Positions 25,772 to 37,889 of a stretch of DNA of 64,000 nt are shown piece after piece. A program made the position numbers and the translations under genes. How positions within the stretch are numbered: the stretch's first letter is position 1; each line of letters opens with the position of its first letter. Source of the stretch: Anaerococcus sp. Marseille-Q7828 (GTDB lineage: Bacteria; Bacillota; Clostridia; Tissierellales; Peptoniphilaceae); NCBI RefSeq assembly GCF_949769285.1, contig NZ_OX458331.1, positions 1,054,001-1,118,000 of the forward strand. Direction: 5' to 3'. The notes below the pieces were generated by a model. It was not told where the DNA came from. It was given only the letters and a program-made list of their open reading frames with translations, and did no database searches.

Positions 25772-27963
25772 TGACAAAAACTGAAATCCTAGCACCTGTT
25801 GGTAACTTCGACATGCTTTATGCAGGCCTTGCTGCTGGTGCTGATAGCTTTTATCTAAGTCTTGATGAATTTGGTGCAAGAGCCTATGCCGAAAATTTCA
25901 CTATTGAAAATATCAAAGAAGTGATTGACCTAGTCCACCTCTTTGGAAAGAGGGTATTTATAACCATGAATACTCTCATAAAAGATAGTGAAATGGCAAA
26001 GGCTATTTCCTATGTGGAAAAACTTTATGAATACGGAACTGACGGGCTAATTATCCAAGATATAGGATTTTTCTCTATCATAAAAGATAAAGTTCCTGGC
26101 ATGGAGCTTCATGCATCAACCCAGATGGCTGTTAGGGAATACTATGGGGCAAAATATTTGGCATCTCTTGGTTTTGATAGAATTGTCATAGCCAGAGAAA
26201 CTCCAATAGAAGAGATTAGAAAAATCGCCAAACTTCCTTGCGAACTAGAAGTTTTTGTCCACGGATCCTTGTGTGTGTCCTATTCTGGCGAATGTTTGAT
26301 GAGTTCATATTTTGGTGGCAGATCTGCAAATAGGGGCAGGTGTGCTGGACCTTGCAGGCAAAAATACCAGCTCATTTCAAATGGCAAAGTCCTTGCCGAT
26401 GACTATTTTCTCAATATGAAAGATCTAAATGCCATAGACAATATAGACGAGCTTCTAGAAATTGGCGTAGACTGCATCAAAATCGAGGGTCGTATGAAGA
26501 CAGCAGAATACGTATATACTGCTGTTTCTAACTACAGGTCCAAGATTTATGAGGATAATTACAATAAAAATGATTTACTAGACTCATCAAATAGAGGCTA
26601 CACTGATGGTTTCATTTTTGGACAAAATAGAGACTATATAGTTTTGAAAGATGACAATAAGCATAGGTCTGTCGGAAAGATTGCAAGTGAAAAAGGTAAA
26701 AAATACTTCGTCAGCAATTCTAATCTTAATCTTGGAGATAATCTAGAAATCACAACTGATATGGGCAAGAAATTACCATTTACTACAACCAGAGCCTACA
26801 AGGCTGGAGAGAAAATTTTCCTAGATAAATATAAGGATGGCAAAATTAATTCTAATGTTCTTATGCTAAATTCTACTTCCTTAAATCAAGACTTAGAAGA
26901 AGGACTAACAAGATACAAAAATCTAGATGTAAAATTGCATTTTGAGGCAAAAATTGACGATTATCCAAAGCTTACAATAGTCCATGGCAAGCACACAGCA
27001 ACTTACATTCACAATGTAAAAGCTGAAAAAGCTAGCAAAATTTCTATAACTGAAGCAGACGTCAGAGACAATTTATCCAAGTTTAATGATGAAATTTTTG
27101 AGCCAAGCTTGATTGAAGTTGATATAGAAGATGGGATTTTCCTTAGAAAAAAGGACATAAACCAATGCCGCCGCGAGGCTATTAGCTTACTTTGCCAAGA
27201 GATACTAAAGGATTATCATAGGGAAGCTTTCGAAATCACTCTGCCAGAACATAAGACAAGAGATAATATAAAAGCAGAGAAAAATATAGAGCTTTTGACT
27301 AACCATATATCAAGAGAATTGCTAGATGATTTTGACAATGTTTATATAAGATCCTTTGATAAAAAATATGCTGGACTTAACTTATACCTTAACCTTGACT
27401 CACACGATGATTATGATATTGAAAAGCTTTTAAGTTATATTAAAGAAAATAAAATTCATGGTGTGATTTTAAATAATTATAGGGATTTATATTTTATAGA
27501 TGATTTCAAAAACAATGATATAAAAATTAGGATAGGCAGATATCTCAATGTTTTCAATTCCTATGCCTATGATTTCTACGCTGACTTTGCAGAAAGTATC
27601 ACATCGTCGGTAGAAAGTGATTTTGCAACTATAAATAAACAAGACTTACAAGTGGAAGCCCTAGCCTATGGCAGGATAGAGCTTATGAATATGAGACATT
27701 GTCCATTTTCTGTTATTAAAAAATGTGGCTTAAAAGGATGCAAGACTTGTTCCTTTAACAACGCGAGTATGAAGTCCTTTGATGGTAACGAGATGAAAGT
27801 TATCCGCTACGGCTCATATTCTAAGATTTATCCAGAAGAAGCCAGTATAGTCGATATTAGTAAATTTACCAATCAGGTCTCACTGCTTTATTCTGTTATG
27901 GAAGATGATGACATAAAAAATACAATGAAGATATCCCAAAGATACGAGAAGGGAGTTATTTAA
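25771..27963 (+). CDS. U32-family peptidase/collagenase-like protein (RlhA-type)
   Basis: 730 residues. The N-terminal U32 domain begins EILAPVGNFDMLYAGLAAGAD and holds ELHASTQM, FVHGSLCVSYSGECLMSSYF and the conserved cysteines in NRGRCAGPCRQKYQL. A middle and C-terminal collagenase-like region follows, ending with a further Cys cluster (CPFSVIKKCGLKGCKTC). Despite the peptidase name, E. coli relatives such as RlhA hydroxylate 23S rRNA; that activity is plausible here but unproven. It starts within the zapA stop and overlaps mutS2 by 1 nt, so the three are translationally coupled. Confidence 0.85.
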   Translation: MTKTEILAPVGNFDMLYAGLAAGADSFYLSLDEFGARAYAENFTIENIKEVIDLVHLFGKRVFITMNTLIKDSEMAKAISYVEKLYEYGTDGLIIQDIGFFSIIKDKVPGMELHASTQMAVREYYGAKYLASLGFDRIVIARETPIEEIRKIAKLPCELEVFVHGSLCVSYSGECLMSSYFGGRSANRGRCAGPCRQKYQLISNGKVLADDYFLNMKDLNAIDNIDELLEIGVDCIKIEGRMKTAEYVYTAVSNYRSKIYEDNYNKNDLLDSSNRGYTDGFIFGQNRDYIVLKDDNKHRSVGKIASEKGKKYFVSNSNLNLGDNLEITTDMGKKLPFTTTRAYKAGEKIFLDKYKDGKINSNVLMLNSTSLNQDLEEGLTRYKNLDVKLHFEAKIDDYPKLTIVHGKHTATYIHNVKAEKASKISITEADVRDNLSKFNDEIFEPSLIEVDIEDGIFLRKKDINQCRREAISLLCQEILKDYHREAFEITLPEHKTRDNIKAEKNIELLTNHISRELLDDFDNVYIRSFDKKYAGLNLYLNLDSHDDYDIEKLLSYIKENKIHGVILNNYRDLYFIDDFKNNDIKIRIGRYLNVFNSYAYDFYADFAESITSSVESDFATINKQDLQVEALAYGRIELMNMRHCPFSVIKKCGLKGCKTCSFNNASMKSFDGNEMKVIRYGSYSKIYPEEASIVDISKFTNQVSLLYSVMEDDDIKNTMKISQRYEKGVI

Positions 27964-30308
27964 TGCAAGAAAGAACTTTAGAAGTCCTAGAGTATAGGAA
28001 AATTTTAGAAGCCTTATCTAAAGAAGCACGCTCAATGCTGATTAAAAATAAAATTTTAAATTTAACTCCTATGACTGATATTGACGATATAAGAGAAGAG
28101 CTAGATCATACATCACAGATGTTTGGAGTTATCAAGAGATTTGGCAATATTGACTTATTTGGCCTCTATGATTTTACAGATATGATTTCCTATGTTAGGA
28201 AAAAGGGTATCCTAGAAGCCTACGAGCTCTTGCAAGTCAATGACTTACTTAGAGCTTGTGAATATCTCAAAGAATACGGTAAAGGCATATCAGAGCCTTA
28301 TATAAAAGACCTATTTGATAGGATTAATACCGACGACTTTTTAAGAAAAGAGATTGAAAGATCAATCATTAGTGAGGATGAAATAGCTGACAATGCATCA
28401 GGGACCCTAAGAAATATCCGCAGGCAAAAGGCTCGTAAAGAACAAGAAATCAAGGCGAAACTTAATTCCTATGTGACAAATTCCAAATTTGATGACGTCC
28501 TTCAAGACAAGGTAGTTTCTGTAAGAGATGGTAGATATGTTGTTCCTGTAAGAACTAATAAGAAGTCAGCTATAGGTGGCATCATCCACGACAAGTCCTC
28601 AAGTGGCAATACTATTTTTGTTGAACCAGCTGCCATAGTTGAACTTAACAACCAGTTTAGGGACTTGGAATTAAAGGAAGAAGAAGAAATTAGAAGAATC
28701 TTGGATAGGCTATCAAGGCTTACAGAAGCCTTTGACGTGGAGATTTTAGCAAATCAACAAATAATGGGCCGCATAGACTTCTTGGCTGCCAAGGCTAAAT
28801 ATGCCATTAACAAAGAACACTCATTACCAAAGATTACAGATGAGAAAATAATGAGTCTAAAACAAGCCCGCCACCCATTATTGAAGGGAAAGGTTGTACC
28901 TATTGATGTCTCAATAGGAGGCGACTACCTAACTCTTATAATTACAGGACCCAACACAGGTGGTAAGACTGTATCACTTAAAACTGTTGGACTTATCAGT
29001 CTTATGGCCCAAAGTGGACTTTATATTCCAGCAGAAGAAGGGTCTATAGTAAATGTATTTGATGATATATATGTAGATATTGGCGATACCCAATCCATCG
29101 AAATGAGCTTGTCTACTTTCTCTGCTTCTCTTACTAATGTAGTAGATATTTTATCCAAAGCAAGCGATAAGTCTTTGGTATTACTAGATGAGGTTGGATC
29201 TGGTACTGACCCTACAGAAGGTGCAGCCCTAGCTATATCAATACTAGATAACCTTAGAAAAAGAAGGGTAATGACCTTTGCCACAACTCACTACAGTGAA
29301 CTAAAATACTATGCTGTAGACACAGAGGGCGTGATGAATGCATCAGTAGAATTTGATGTAAACACTCTTTCTCCAACCTACAGACTAGAGATTGGTACAC
29401 CGGGAAAGTCAAATGCTTTCGAAATTTCAAAAAGACTTGGTCTTGACCAAACAATACTCGACAACGCCCAAAGTCTTCTAGGAGAAGATACGAGAAATGT
29501 AAATAAGATTTTAGAACAGATCGAAGAAGATAGGAAAGTTCTTGAAGATAAAAACGTCGAAATCGATAGCTATAAGAGAGAAATAGAAAAGATAAAAAGA
29601 GAACTAGAAGCCAAATCCAAAGAAGTTGAGAAAGAACGCCAAAAAATTATAAGAGAAGCTGAAGATAAGGCCAATGAAATTCTAGAAAAGGCTAACAGTG
29701 AATCTCAAGAAATGCTAAAAGAGGCCAAAAAATCCAAAAATGCCAATACAAGTGACATCGATAGATCCTTAAACAACATTAGAAATAGATACAAGAAAAA
29801 CAAGATTGATAGACAAAAAGACGGACTAAAAGTCAAAAAATCCAAAGATATACCAGATGACCTAAAAATTGGAGATAAGGTAATCATAGCGGGTCTTGGC
29901 GAAGAAGCAGAAGTTATATCTGCACCAGATCAAAAAGGCGATATCAAAGTCCAAATGGGTATACTAAAAATGGATTCAAATATCAAAAATGTAACAAAGA
30001 TTGCAAGTGTCGATGAAACTAGAAAAAATATCAACAAAGTGTATAATGCAAAGAAAGTAGCGAGTTTTTCACCAACCCTTGATTTAAGAGGCCAAAGGCT
30101 AGATGAGGCTCTCTTAAAAGTAGACAAATATCTAGATGATGCCATGCTTACAGGCCTTGATGAAGTAAAGATTATCCACGGCATGGGGACTGGAGCACTT
30201 AGGAAGGGTATCACAGAATATCTTGAATCTAATAAAATGATTGGATCATTTAGAACTGGTAATGACAAAGAGGGTGGTTTTGGTGTAACCATCGTAAGCC
30301 TAAGTTAA
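27963..30308 (+). CDS. mutS2: MutS2 endonuclease/ribosome-rescue ATPase
   Basis: 781 residues. A MutS-type core and lever region (about 1-310) is followed by the ABC ATPase with Walker A TGPNTGGKT (about 327-335) and Walker B LVLLDEVGSGTDPTEGAAL. A coiled coil (about 515-600), a KOW-like linker and a C-terminal Smr nuclease domain (LDLRGQRLDEAL, VKIIHGMGTGALRKGI) complete it. MutS2 suppresses recombination and, in Bacillus, acts on collided ribosomes. Complete, normal length, last in the pheS-mutS2 run. Confidence 0.93.
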   Translation: MQERTLEVLEYRKILEALSKEARSMLIKNKILNLTPMTDIDDIREELDHTSQMFGVIKRFGNIDLFGLYDFTDMISYVRKKGILEAYELLQVNDLLRACEYLKEYGKGISEPYIKDLFDRINTDDFLRKEIERSIISEDEIADNASGTLRNIRRQKARKEQEIKAKLNSYVTNSKFDDVLQDKVVSVRDGRYVVPVRTNKKSAIGGIIHDKSSSGNTIFVEPAAIVELNNQFRDLELKEEEEIRRILDRLSRLTEAFDVEILANQQIMGRIDFLAAKAKYAINKEHSLPKITDEKIMSLKQARHPLLKGKVVPIDVSIGGDYLTLIITGPNTGGKTVSLKTVGLISLMAQSGLYIPAEEGSIVNVFDDIYVDIGDTQSIEMSLSTFSASLTNVVDILSKASDKSLVLLDEVGSGTDPTEGAALAISILDNLRKRRVMTFATTHYSELKYYAVDTEGVMNASVEFDVNTLSPTYRLEIGTPGKSNAFEISKRLGLDQTILDNAQSLLGEDTRNVNKILEQIEEDRKVLEDKNVEIDSYKREIEKIKRELEAKSKEVEKERQKIIREAEDKANEILEKANSESQEMLKEAKKSKNANTSDIDRSLNNIRNRYKKNKIDRQKDGLKVKKSKDIPDDLKIGDKVIIAGLGEEAEVISAPDQKGDIKVQMGILKMDSNIKNVTKIASVDETRKNINKVYNAKKVASFSPTLDLRGQRLDEALLKVDKYLDDAMLTGLDEVKIIHGMGTGALRKGITEYLESNKMIGSFRTGNDKEGGFGVTIVSLS

Positions 30309-30322
30309 TATAAGGAGAATTT

Positions 30323-32023
30323 ATGAAAGATCAAAAAGTAATTATTGCTAAAAAACTAGAAGAATTAGACCTTGGACTATCATATGACGAAATCTATGAC
30401 CTAATAGAAATTCCACCACAAGATGATATGGGTGACTATTCATTCCCATGCTTTTCACTAGCAAAAATTAAAAGACAAAACCCAGCTCAAATAGCAAGCG
30501 AACTAAAAGATCAAATTGGCGAGCTTGAAACATTTGAAAAAGTTGAAACACTAAATGCTTATATAAACTTCTATTCAGACAAAGCATTTATCCAAAACCA
30601 AGTATTAAATGAAGTACTAAAAGAAAAAGAAAACTATGGTAAAAAACAAATTGGTACAGGAAAAAATGTAACCATAGACTTCTCTGCTCCAAATATTGCA
30701 AAACCATTCCACATTGGTCACATAAGATCAACTGTAATCGGTGATGCTATCAGAAACATCTACAAAGCTTTGGGCTACAACACAATAGGCATCAACTATA
30801 TAGGTGACTATGGTACACAATTTGGTGTAATGATTGCAGCTTACAAACTTTGGGGAGACAAAAAAGCTATAGATGCTGACCCAATCAATGAATTATTAAA
30901 ACTATATGTAAGATATAATACAGAAGCCGAAGATGATCCAAAGATGATGGATGCAGCTAGACAAGAATTTAGAAATCTTGAAGAAGGCCAAGAAGAAGCT
31001 GTAGAATTGTGGCAATGGTTTAAAGACCTTTCACTTAAAGAATTTGATAGAGTATATGCAATGCTTGATATCGAATTTGATAACTACCACGGTGAAAGCT
31101 ACAACGCTGCTGCAGAACCACGTGTAATATCAGAACTAAAAGAGAAAAACTTATTAGTTGATTCTGAGGGAGCTCAAATCATTGACCTTACAGATGAAGA
31201 CCTTCCACCAGCAATCATCCTAAAATCAAATGGGTCAAGTGCTTATATCACAAGAGATATTGCTACAGCAGAAAACCGTGATATTGAATATGGCTACTAC
31301 AAAAACTTATACGTCGTAGCAAGCCAACAAAACCTACATTTCCAACAATTAAGAAAAATCTTAAAGAAGATGGGTCACGATTATTGGGAAGATTGTATCC
31401 ACATTCCTTTTGGCCTTGTATCTATGAAAGATAAGACGCTATCAACAAGACGTGGTCACGTTATCTTTCTAGAAGACGTACTAAACAAGGCAATTGAAAA
31501 GACAAAAGAAATCATGGCTGACCGTGATGCTGATATAGAAAATATCGACGAAACAGCTCAAATTGTTGGTATTGGTGCTGTTAAGTTCCAAGAGCTATAC
31601 AACAACAGAATCAAAGACTATGTATTTAACTGGGATAACCTACTAAACTTCAACGGTGAAACAGGCCCATACGTACAATACACCTACGCTCGTGCAAAAT
31701 CTGTACTTGCTAAAGCAGGCAAAGAAGAATTTGCAGAACTTGACTTCAAGAACTTAAACACTCCAGAAGAAATGGCTCTTATTAAATCAATAGCTGGCTT
31801 TGAAGATTCATTAATAAAAGCACACGACAAATATGAACCATCAATCGTTTCTAGACAAATCATGGAAATAGCCAAGAACTTCAACAAATTCTACAATGCT
31901 CACCAAATCATGGTAGAAGATGAAGATGTTAAAAACGAAAGACTTGCTCTAACATATGCTGCTTCTATTGTTATCAAAGAAGGACTAGCATTACTTGGAA
32001 TCAAAACTGTTGAGAAAATGTAA
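30323..32023 (+). CDS. argS: arginyl-tRNA synthetase
   Basis: 566 residues. A class I synthetase with an N-terminal Arg-tRNA domain (about 1-90), the HIGH motif in KPFHIGHIRST (130-133), DYGTQFGVM, a KMSK-equivalent region near DKTLSTRRGHV and the DALR anticodon-binding domain at the C terminus. AAGGAGAA precedes the start. It overlaps the next gene by 1 nt. Confidence 0.96.
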   Translation: MKDQKVIIAKKLEELDLGLSYDEIYDLIEIPPQDDMGDYSFPCFSLAKIKRQNPAQIASELKDQIGELETFEKVETLNAYINFYSDKAFIQNQVLNEVLKEKENYGKKQIGTGKNVTIDFSAPNIAKPFHIGHIRSTVIGDAIRNIYKALGYNTIGINYIGDYGTQFGVMIAAYKLWGDKKAIDADPINELLKLYVRYNTEAEDDPKMMDAARQEFRNLEEGQEEAVELWQWFKDLSLKEFDRVYAMLDIEFDNYHGESYNAAAEPRVISELKEKNLLVDSEGAQIIDLTDEDLPPAIILKSNGSSAYITRDIATAENRDIEYGYYKNLYVVASQQNLHFQQLRKILKKMGHDYWEDCIHIPFGLVSMKDKTLSTRRGHVIFLEDVLNKAIEKTKEIMADRDADIENIDETAQIVGIGAVKFQELYNNRIKDYVFNWDNLLNFNGETGPYVQYTYARAKSVLAKAGKEEFAELDFKNLNTPEEMALIKSIAGFEDSLIKAHDKYEPSIVSRQIMEIAKNFNKFYNAHQIMVEDEDVKNERLALTYAASIVIKEGLALLGIKTVEKM

Positions 32024-32724
32024 TGAATGATAGGCTAAAGGACTTTATTGAAGTAACTGGCAAGGCTTTTAAAGAAAGCTTTGCCAAGTTAGACAAAGTA
32101 TATATAGCATTTATAGTTATATTAGCTAGAGCCTTTTACCAGAATTATAAAATGACAGGGATGTTTTCAAGAACTATGGCAGGGGGGCTAATCAATTACT
32201 TTATTGATGCTGCCCTTCTTTGCTTTGTAGCACAATCCTTGAGAAGTCTTGTAGTTTATGGCAATCCTGGCAAAAAATCTATAGGAAACTCCCTAGGTAA
32301 TTTTTTTCAGCCAATATTAAGTACAGTCTTCTACTATTATCTTATAAGCATGGTATTATCAATTATCCAAAGAGGCATGAACTTTGCGGGCTATTTGATA
32401 ACAATGGTAGCATTTGAATTTTTTATGTCGGCAATGGTAGAAGAAGTGTATATAAATGGCAAGTCAGGATTTGATGCAATAAAATCATCAGCAAAATTTG
32501 TTTGTGACAATGTTATAACCTATGGCATCCTATCTTTAATATTCATAATTATTGGAGTTTATTTCACTTATAACTTCACCTACGGACTAAGCCTAGGACT
32601 TACAAAGGCTGGATACATTTTGATATATGCAGTTTTTGAGCTATTATTTTATCTGGTTAGGGGACATCTATTCAAATACTTAAACGATCACCCATACCGC
32701 CAAAGAAAGTTTATGAGATATTAA
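32023..32724 (+). CDS. membrane protein, unknown function
   Basis: 233 residues with about five or six hydrophobic segments (near 28-44, 58-75, 100-120, 125-145, 165-190 and 200-220) and a basic C-terminal tail ending RQRKFMRY. No family is recognised. It overlaps the argS stop by 1 nt and is followed after 1 nt by the TPR gene, so the two are probably translated together and may act together at the membrane. Confidence 0.7.
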   Translation: MNDRLKDFIEVTGKAFKESFAKLDKVYIAFIVILARAFYQNYKMTGMFSRTMAGGLINYFIDAALLCFVAQSLRSLVVYGNPGKKSIGNSLGNFFQPILSTVFYYYLISMVLSIIQRGMNFAGYLITMVAFEFFMSAMVEEVYINGKSGFDAIKSSAKFVCDNVITYGILSLIFIIIGVYFTYNFTYGLSLGLTKAGYILIYAVFELLFYLVRGHLFKYLNDHPYRQRKFMRY

Positions 32725-32725
32725 T

Positions 32726-33811
32726 ATGAATAATTATTTTCGAAAATATACAGAAAATTTGGCATATCTAAACTTAAAGGAAACTTCTTCCAATCAACTA
32801 TTAAAAGATCTAGATTTGCCAGTATATATCGACGATATGAAAACTGGTATTATGACAGGTCAGATGCAAGAAGAAATTTCCTTAGAAAAATTCTTGGATG
32901 GAATGATTATAAACATAGGCGTTGATCCTGATTTTATCCATGCTGACGAGTACAAGGTTATTTTAAACAAGTACATTCCAGACATTTCTAAATACACTGC
33001 AAGCAAGGCCTTAGCAAGTGATGATAGAGATAAGTCCCTTTTGTTTTTGAGGGGTGGATATATTCTAAATCCAGAAGATAATTACAATTCGTATCTATAC
33101 GCCAGATATTTATGGACTATTGCTTTTGATTTAGAAGAAGAAAATGCAGATCGATTTGTAAAAGAAAGTCTTAAAATCTTGCAAGATATAATCTCTAGAG
33201 ATCAAAACTTTGCTATAGCTTACTATGAACTAGGCAATATTTACAAGAACTTGGGAGAATATATCAAGGCAAGAAGCTATTATAACAATGCCTTGCAAAA
33301 AACTGATTCACCAGAAGCCATGGATGAAATAAGGGATAAGCTTACAGAAATAAATGACAATGCAGAAATTGAAGAAGCTCTTTATTTTATTGGCAAATCT
33401 AGGTATGATGATGCAATCAAAAAATTAACTGGGCTTCTTTCAAACAAGAAACGTGCTGATGCATATTATTATCTGGGAGTTGCCTACCAAAATATCGGCC
33501 AATACGACAATTCTATTATGGCTTTCGAAAATGCCCTTGATGCAGGTGCAGATTTTAGAGAAGTTTACAACGACTACGGAGTCTCCCTATACTTAAGGGA
33601 AAAACCATACGAGGCTTTAAATATTATAGAAGAAGGCTTAGGCAAATATCCATCAGATCCAAGGCTTTCCTATAATAAAATACAAATTAACTTAGTCATA
33701 GGAAATATTAATAAGGCAAAGGAAGATATTGAAGAATTGCTAACTTTCGATGATTTAAGCGATGAGATAAGGCATAACTTGATGATAATCAAAAATCAAT
33801 TTGAAATATAA
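32726..33811 (+). CDS. TPR-repeat protein
   Basis: 361 residues, no signal peptide. At least four tetratricopeptide repeats are visible: FAIAYYELGNIYKNLGEYIK (about 165-184), ADAYYYLGVAYQNIGQYDNS (about 248-267), a following AGADFREVYNDYGVSLYLRE unit, and DPRLSYNKIQINLVIGNINK. TPRs bind partner proteins; the partner is not evident. Ends at a short terminator. Confidence 0.8.
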   Translation: MNNYFRKYTENLAYLNLKETSSNQLLKDLDLPVYIDDMKTGIMTGQMQEEISLEKFLDGMIINIGVDPDFIHADEYKVILNKYIPDISKYTASKALASDDRDKSLLFLRGGYILNPEDNYNSYLYARYLWTIAFDLEEENADRFVKESLKILQDIISRDQNFAIAYYELGNIYKNLGEYIKARSYYNNALQKTDSPEAMDEIRDKLTEINDNAEIEEALYFIGKSRYDDAIKKLTGLLSNKKRADAYYYLGVAYQNIGQYDNSIMAFENALDAGADFREVYNDYGVSLYLREKPYEALNIIEEGLGKYPSDPRLSYNKIQINLVIGNINKAKEDIEELLTFDDLSDEIRHNLMIIKNQFEI

Positions 33812-33831
33812 GACCTCTAGGGGTCTTTTTT
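33811..33831 (+). terminator. terminator after the argS-TPR genes
   Basis: AGACC/GGTCT stem with CTAG in the loop and six T; it begins in the stop codon of the TPR gene. Confidence 0.7.
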
Positions 33832-33842
33832 AGTGAGGAATT

Positions 33843-35393
33843 ATGATAATAATTAGAAATATTATTCTAGAATCTGACAACAAAGATAAGCTTAGGGCAA
33901 AAATTGCAAAACTAATCAGACGCAAAGATTTTGAATATGAAATTTTTAGAAAATCTATTGATTCTCGCAAGAGAATAAAGTTTAACTACCAAGTTTTAGT
34001 AAATATAGATTTGTCAGAAAAGGAAATTAAGAAGATAAAGGGAGCTGAAAGCTTCGCCTATAAAGATTTTTCTATAGAAATTAACAATCCACCAAAAGAA
34101 GTTGCAATAGTAGGATCTGGACCAGCTGGATTATTCTGCGCTTACATCTTAGCTCAAAACGGAGTAAAGGTAAAAGTAATCGAACGAGGTGAGCCAATAG
34201 AAGATAGGATAAAAACTATCGAAAATTTCAAAAAAACTGGCAAACTCAATCCAGAAAGTAATATCCAATTTGGAGAAGGCGGGGCAGGAACATATTCCGA
34301 TGGAAAACTTACAGCAAGATCCAAAGACCCAAGGGTTAGATTAGTTCTTGAAACCTTTCACAAACATGGAGCACCAGATGATATACTAATAGACTCCAAG
34401 CCACACATAGGGACAGACTTGTTAAGAGATGTAATTGTAAATATGCGTAAAGAAGTCATAAACAATGGAGGTGAGTTTCTATTCTCCCACCATATGGACG
34501 ATATAAGTATAAACGATGGGAAAGTAAGTGATTTAACCATCAATGGTGAGAAATTAACAAGTGGATCCTATGTCCTAGCCCTTGGACACTCAGCAAGAGA
34601 TAGTTTTGAGATGTTAAAAGATAAAATAAAAATGGAAAACAAAAACTTTGCCGTTGGATTTAGAATTGAACATAAGAGAAAAACTATAAATGATGCCCAA
34701 TATAATGGCAAAGAAACTGATATAGATAATAATCCCTTGCCAGCTGCTTCATACAATCTCTCCTATAATAATAGAGAAAAGGGCTTATCAGCCTATACAT
34801 TTTGTATGTGCCCAGGTGGATATGTAGTAAATGCAAGTAGTGAAGAAGGTGAACTTTGTGTCAACGGAATGAGCTATCATGCAAGAGATGGAGAAAATTC
34901 AAACTCAGCAATAATAGTCACAGTTGGAGAGGAAATTTACGGTAAAAATATTTTAGATGGAATGAGATTCCAAAGAGAAATAGAATCCAAGGCATATAAA
35001 CTAGGAAGTGGAAAAGTACCTGTTCAACGATATGTAGATTATAAAAATAATAAAGCTACTGAAGAATTTGGTCATATAAAACCATCAATTGAAGGTTTTT
35101 ATCAAAAAAGCAATCTAAGGGGTCTATATCCAGAAGAAATTGAAGCAATGATCATAGAAGCAGTGGAAAACTGGGGCAAGAAAATCAAAGGCTTCAATAA
35201 TGATGATGCTATACTAGCTGGAGTGGAAACAAGATCATCATCTCCAATAAAAATGTTAAGAGATGGCGAAAATAAAGCAGAGGATGTTGAAAACTTATAT
35301 GTAATAGGTGAAGGTTCAGGCTTTGCAGGAGGTATAGTTTCATCAGCCATAGATGGTATAAAGACAGCAGAATATATATTAAAAAGAAAATAA
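33843..35393 (+). CDS. FAD-dependent oxidoreductase (COG2509-type)
   Basis: 516 residues. An N-terminal alpha/beta domain of about 80 residues precedes the dinucleotide-binding motif AIVGSGPAGLFCAYILAQNG (about residues 89-108), followed by VIERGEPIEDR, QFGEGGAGTYSDGKLTAR, and a C-terminal VIGEGSGFAGGIVSSAIDG that contacts FAD. This is an uncharacterised, widespread dehydrogenase group; the substrate is unknown. GAGGAATT precedes the start. It lies directly upstream of the rRNA operon promoters, on the same strand. Confidence 0.85.
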   Translation: MIIIRNIILESDNKDKLRAKIAKLIRRKDFEYEIFRKSIDSRKRIKFNYQVLVNIDLSEKEIKKIKGAESFAYKDFSIEINNPPKEVAIVGSGPAGLFCAYILAQNGVKVKVIERGEPIEDRIKTIENFKKTGKLNPESNIQFGEGGAGTYSDGKLTARSKDPRVRLVLETFHKHGAPDDILIDSKPHIGTDLLRDVIVNMRKEVINNGGEFLFSHHMDDISINDGKVSDLTINGEKLTSGSYVLALGHSARDSFEMLKDKIKMENKNFAVGFRIEHKRKTINDAQYNGKETDIDNNPLPAASYNLSYNNREKGLSAYTFCMCPGGYVVNASSEEGELCVNGMSYHARDGENSNSAIIVTVGEEIYGKNILDGMRFQREIESKAYKLGSGKVPVQRYVDYKNNKATEEFGHIKPSIEGFYQKSNLRGLYPEEIEAMIIEAVENWGKKIKGFNNDDAILAGVETRSSSPIKMLRDGENKAEDVENLYVIGEGSGFAGGIVSSAIDGIKTAEYILKRK

Positions 35394-35404
35394 GATAAAA
35401 ACAT

Positions 35405-35433
35405 TTGACATTCAAAATAAAAGGGTGTATACT
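35405..35433 (+). promoter_or_regulatory. rRNA operon promoter P1
   Basis: TTGACA (35405-35410), 17-nt spacer, TATACT (35428-35433). Confidence 0.85.
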
Positions 35434-35499
35434 TTTATAAGTCGCTTCTAAGAAATGAAGATGATAAAAAAGATTTTTTAAAATTATTTTTAAAAAGTC

Positions 35500-35528
35500 T
35501 TGACAAAAGTATTTTTTAGTAGTAGACT
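35500..35528 (+). promoter_or_regulatory. rRNA operon promoter P2
   Basis: TTGACA (35500-35505), 17-nt spacer, TAGACT (35523-35528). Tandem promoters with a consensus -35 are usual for rrn operons. Confidence 0.85.
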
Positions 35529-35561
35529 ATTAAAGTCGTTACAAATAAACGACATTGAACC

Positions 35562-35637
35562 AGATAACTGGCCCGTCCGGCCAGAAGAGGACCCTCAATG
35601 GAATTGCCGCAAGGCGTAGCCTGAGGACTCGTTATCT
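35562..35637 (+). repeat. structured rrn leader element, family C copy C1
   Basis: AGATAAC (35562-35568) pairs with GTTATCT (35631-35637) and encloses TGGCC/GGCCA, GAG/CTC and GCC/GGC hairpins. Inside is GCCCGTCCGGC...GAGGACCCTC-ATGGAAT, which recurs after 5S at 41497-41530 and, diverged, at 41740-41775. The rest of 35638-35880 is AT-rich 16S leader with no gene. Confidence 0.6.
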
Positions 35638-35880
35638 ACAATGAAATTTAATATCAATGATTATGTAAAAACAAAACATAATCAACCTATCAAAAAACTT
35701 TAAATAAGTTATTGACAACTTATCCAAGTTGATTCTTTTGAATATAAGGATGATTAAAATAAATCACGCATTGATTTTAGATCAGTGTAAATGAGAAGAG
35801 CTTGAATCAGTAAGTTCTTATGAATTAAACTTTAACCTACATTATATATGTAGAAGGGTGTCCGACATACTGGACAATAC

Positions 35881-37621
<1,741 letters not shown>

Positions 37622-37697
37622 GGGGGTATAGCTCAGCTGGGAGAGCACCTGCCTTGCACGCAGGGGGTCAAGAGTTCGAATCTCTTTACCTCCACCA
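37622..37697 (+). tRNA. tRNA-Ala (anticodon TGC)
   Basis: 76 nt with encoded CCA. Acceptor stem GGGGGTA/TACCTCC (one wobble), D-loop with AGCTCAGCTGGGAGAG, anticodon loop CTTGCAC giving TGC, T-loop TTCGAAT. tRNA-Ala in the 16S-23S spacer is common. Confidence 0.97.
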
Positions 37698-37701
37698 TAA
37701 T

Positions 37702-37792
37702 GACCTATCCCAATTCATCAAAGATGAATTGATGGAAGGTCAGACGTCGCGGCGTTTCAAAGTTTCAAAGAAACTTTGTCAGCAAGCCGACG
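37702..37792 (+). repeat. family B copy B6 in the tRNA-23S spacer
   Basis: GACCTATCCC start, arm 1 CAATTCATC/GATGAATTG, linker GGTCAGACGTCGCGGCG, arm 2 CAAAGTTTC/GAAACTTTG, end AAGCCGAC. Both arms differ from every other copy yet remain fully paired. The remaining spacer (37793-38061) contains GAAATC/GATTTC and the 5' arm of the 23S processing stalk. Confidence 0.75.
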
Positions 37793-37868
37793 AGTTTGAT
37801 CTAGGGTAAAGTCATTAAAGTCAGGATTTCCAAACGCGCGAAGCGGGTTTGTAGAAATCTACGACGCT

Positions 37869-37889
37869 AATCGTATGGATAAATAATCT
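37869..37889 (+). repeat. 21-nt spacer repeat before 23S (copy 1)
   Basis: AATCGTATGGATAAATAATC plus one T; the identical 21 nt occurs before 5S at 41306-41326. It is likely a processing or antitermination signal of the rRNA precursor. Confidence 0.6.
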